In this document: positions 60,953 to 64,000 of the stretch, piece after piece | Position numbering within the stretch: position 1 is the stretch's first letter | Layout: each line of letters begins with the position of its first letter | Source of the DNA: Penium margaritaceum | Taxonomy: Eukaryota > Streptophyta > Zygnematophyceae > Desmidiales > Peniaceae | Length of the DNA stretch: 64,000 bases | Direction: 5' to 3' | Assembly: GCA_023375785.1 (NCBI GenBank) | Contig: SZWC01003899.1 | Coordinates: 8,954-72,953 of the forward strand | Notes under the pieces: model-generated | What the model was told of the DNA's origin: nothing | The model's database searches: none | What the model saw: the letters and a program-made list of their open reading frames with translations, nothing else | Translations under genes and position numbers: made by a program

Positions 60953-63900
60953 TCGTTACTCATGTTATGAGGTGTCAATGTTGACCACACATAGTGGACT
61001 TCTTCCGTCATAGTCAGTGACCTATTCATCCTTTGGTTGGTCACTGCGCACGCTAGCCACACCGTGCCACTACTTGTTGAAGTTCTTCATACTTGCTAGT
61101 TGATAACTAGTGTTCCCAACCCATTGTTTCCCCCTTTGACCATTTTTGACTCGAGTGATGAGTTTTCAACGTTGACCACACACCGTGAAATTAGTTGGTC
61201 ATGGTTAGTGACATATGCCTAGTTTGGTTCGTCACTGTATGTGGTTACCACGCCATGTCACTGCGTATTGGAGGTCTTTGTGCCCTCTTGTTCATGGCTA
61301 GTGTTCCTAAATCATTGCTACCCCCCTCTGACTATCAGTGACTCGTGTTGTGAGTTGTCAACGCTGACCACATGAAGTGAAATTTGTTGGTCATAGTCAG
61401 TGACATATGCAGACTTTGGTTGGTCACTGTGCATGGTAGCCACGCTGTGCCACTACATTTTGTAGGTATTTGTACTTGCTAGTCCATAACTAGTATTCAC
61501 AAACCATTATCTTCCACCCTGACCATTTCTGACTTGTGTTATGAGTTGTCAAAGTTCACCACACTCAGTGAAATTATTTGGTCATGGTCAGTGACATATG
61601 CCTACTTTGGTTGGTCATCGTGCATGGTTTCCACACCGTGCCACAATGTATTGAAGGTCCTTGTGCTTGCTAGTTGATACCTGGTGTTCCCAACCCATTG
61701 TCTCCCCCTCTGACCATTTGTGACTCCTATTATGAGTTGTCAACACTGACCACACACAGCGGATTTCTTTGGTCAAATGTAGTACATATGCCTACTTTGG
61801 TCGGTCATTGTGCATTGTAGCCACATCGTGCTTATACTGATTGAAGGTCGCTGTACTTGCTAGTTGAGAACTGATATTCACAGACCATTGTTTCCCGCTC
61901 TGACCGTTTGTGACTCGTCTTATGGTTGGTGAATGTTGACCATCCATATTGAAATTATTTCATCATGGTCGATGACATATGCCTAGTTTGGTTGTTTGGT
62001 GTGCATAGTAGCCACACCTTGCCACTACGTATTGAAGTTCTTTGTCCTCTCTAGTCAATACATAGGGTTCCCAAACCATTGTCTCTCCCTCTGACCATTT
62101 GTGACTCGTGTTATGAGTTGTCAATGTTGACCATACATAGTGGACTTATTCGGTCATAGTCAGTGACGTATGCATCCTTTGGTTGGTCACTGTGCACGCT
62201 AGCCACACCGTGCCACTACTTGTTGAAAATCTTTCTACTTGCAGGTTGATAACTAGTGTTCCCAACCCATGGTTTCTCCCACTCACCATTTGTGACTCGT
62301 GTTATGAGTTTTCAATATTGATCACACACTGTGAAATGTGTTTGGTCATGGTTTGTGATATATGCCTGCTTTGGGTTGTCACTGTACATGGTTACCACGC
62401 CATGTCATTATGTATCGAAGGTCTTTGTGCTTTCTTGTTGACGGCTAGTGTTCCCGAACCTGTGTTAGCCCCCTCTGACTATCTGTGACTCGTGTTGTGA
62501 GTTGTTAACATTGACCACATGAAGTGAAATTCGTTGGTCATGGTCAGTGACATATGCATACTTTGGTTGGTTACAGTGCATTGTAGCCACACTGTGCCAC
62601 TGCATATTGAAGGTATTTGTACTTCCTAGTCGATAACTAGTATTCAAAAACCATTTTCTTCCACTCTAACCATTTGTGACTCGTGTTATGAGTTGTCAAA
62701 GGTTACCACACATGGTGACATTCTTTGGTCATGGACAGTGACATATGGTTGGTCATTGTACATGGTATCCACACCGTGCCACAACGTACTGAAGGTCATT
62801 GTGCTTGAAAGTTGATACCTGGTGTTCCCAAACAATTTTTCCCCCTCTGACTATTTGTGACTCGTATTATGAGTTGCCAACGTTGACCATACACAGCAGA
62901 TTTCTTTGGTCAAAGGCAGTACATATGCCTATTTTGGTCGGTCATTGTGCATGGCAGCCACACCGTGCTACTACTGACTGAAGGTGGTTGTTCTTGCTAG
63001 TTGAGAACTGACATTCCCCGACCATTATTTCCCCCTCTGACCGTTTGTGACTCGTGTTATGGTTGGTGAACGTTGACCACCCATATTGAAATTATTTGGT
63101 CATGGCCAGTGACATATGCCTAGTTTGGTTGTTTGGTGTGCATAGTAGCCCCACCGTGCCACTACGTATTGAAGTTATTTGTCCTTTCTAGTCCATGCAT
63201 AGGGTTCCCAAACCATTGTCTCTCCCTCTCACCAGTCGTGACTCGTGTCATAAGTTGTCAACGTTGACCACACATAGTGGACTTCTTCCGTCATAATCAG
63301 TGACGTATTCATCCTTTGGTTGGTCACTGTGCAAGCTAGCCACACCGTCCCACTACTTGTTGATGTTCTTCATACTTGCTAGTTGATAACTAGTGTTCCC
63401 AACCCATTGTTTCCCCCTCTGACCATTTGTGACTCGTGTGATGAGTTTTCAACGTTGACCACACACCGTGAAATTCGTTGGTCATGGTTAGTGACATATG
63501 CCCAGTTTGGTTTGTCACAGTACGTGGTTCCTACGCCGTGTCACTACATGATAAAGGTATTTGTACTTTCTAGTTAATAGTTAGTGTTCCCAAACCATTG
63601 TGACCCCCCTCTGACTATCAGTGACTCGTGTTGTGAGTTGTCAACGCTGACCACATGAAGTGAAATTTGTTGGTCATGGTCAGTGACATTTGCATACCTT
63701 GGTTGGTGACTTTGCACGATAGCCACGCTGTGCCACTACATATTGAAGGTATTTGTACTTGCTATTGGATACCTTGTATCCACAAACCATTACCTTCCAC
63801 CCTGACCATTTGTGACTCGTGTCATTAGTTGTCAAAGTTTACCACACTTAGGGACATTATTTGGTCACGGTTAGTGACATATGCCTACTTTGGTTGGTCA

Positions 63901-64000
63901 TCGTGCATGGTATCCATACTGTGCCACAACATATTGAAGGTATTTGTACTTGCTAGTCAATAACTAGTGTTCACAAATGATTATCTTTCACCCTGACCAT

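Larger units (their letters stand above)
50963..64000 (+). repeat. 191-bp satellite array, segment 8
   Basis: About 68 monomers, running off the window end. A' junction words lie at about 50980, 54411, 57985, 60269 and 62745. The 57985-60269 step is 2284 bp, one 12-mer; the 60269-62745 step is 2476 bp, one 12-mer plus one extra monomer, which is the duplication at 60571-60952. An ambiguous base at 55116 marks a phase jump. No gene or RNA is seen. Confidence 0.93.

Noticed and set aside
1-64000. CRISPR array or prokaryotic defence system
   Set aside because: The repeats have no spacer-like unique segments; the whole 191-bp unit is repetitive. The copia elements show the DNA is eukaryotic.
285-64000. 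CENP-B box in the satellite
   Set aside because: I did not see the TTCG....A..CGGG pattern in the monomer types examined.
1-64000. Telomeric repeats or ribosomal DNA
   Set aside because: No TTTAGGG or TTAGGG runs and no rRNA-like sequence were noticed.

Overview
This window is almost entirely satellite DNA. A monomer of about 191 bp runs head to tail in one orientation from end to end, roughly 270 copies by spacing, and is interrupted only by transposable elements. I see no host protein-coding gene, rRNA or intact tRNA gene. The many 60-110 codon open frames on both strands recur at satellite spacing with the same peptides and are products of the repeat. A eukaryotic nuclear genome is certain. 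A green plant is the best inference: both Ty1/copia elements carry a primer-binding site that fits the plant form of the initiator-tRNA-Met anticodon arm. The species cannot be read from the sequence, and most flowering-plant copia elements use a different primer site.

The satellite is ordered. Six main monomer types (called A-F here, from diagnostic words near the 'gtagccac' anchor) follow in the order A-B-C-D-E-F, giving a repeat of about 1.14 kb. Two versions alternate over much of the right half (A' lacks about 10 bp), so the true higher-order unit there is a 12-mer of about 2.28 kb. In the first 16 kb a second higher-order unit is mixed in. It has seven or eight monomers, including types seen only there, plus an inserted sequence of about 535 bp with a tRNA-like box A/box B head on the minus strand. 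Five copies of that insert occur (the first cut by the window edge), all at the same monomer position, so one insertion was later amplified with the satellite.

Three other insertions are single-copy and therefore younger than the local amplification: a broken copia element at 18428-21400 (5-bp target duplication GTTAC), a 456-bp non-autonomous DNA transposon at 34087-34542 (short terminal inverted repeats, 8-bp target duplication GTTATGGT), and a nearly whole copia element at 45252-50962 (730-bp LTRs differing at about 21 positions by hand count, target duplication TGGTC, gag and pol frames).

The array shows recent unequal exchange: a perfect 191-bp duplication at 60571-60952, two multi-kilobase near-repeats at offsets of 3.62 and 4.77 kb, monomer chimeras, phase jumps, and one ambiguous base at 55116 that probably marks an assembly join. 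Many monomers carry a perfect dyad centred on GTCAACGTTGAC. Ordered satellite, dyads and young copia insertions fit a centromeric or pericentromeric array, but that is inference.
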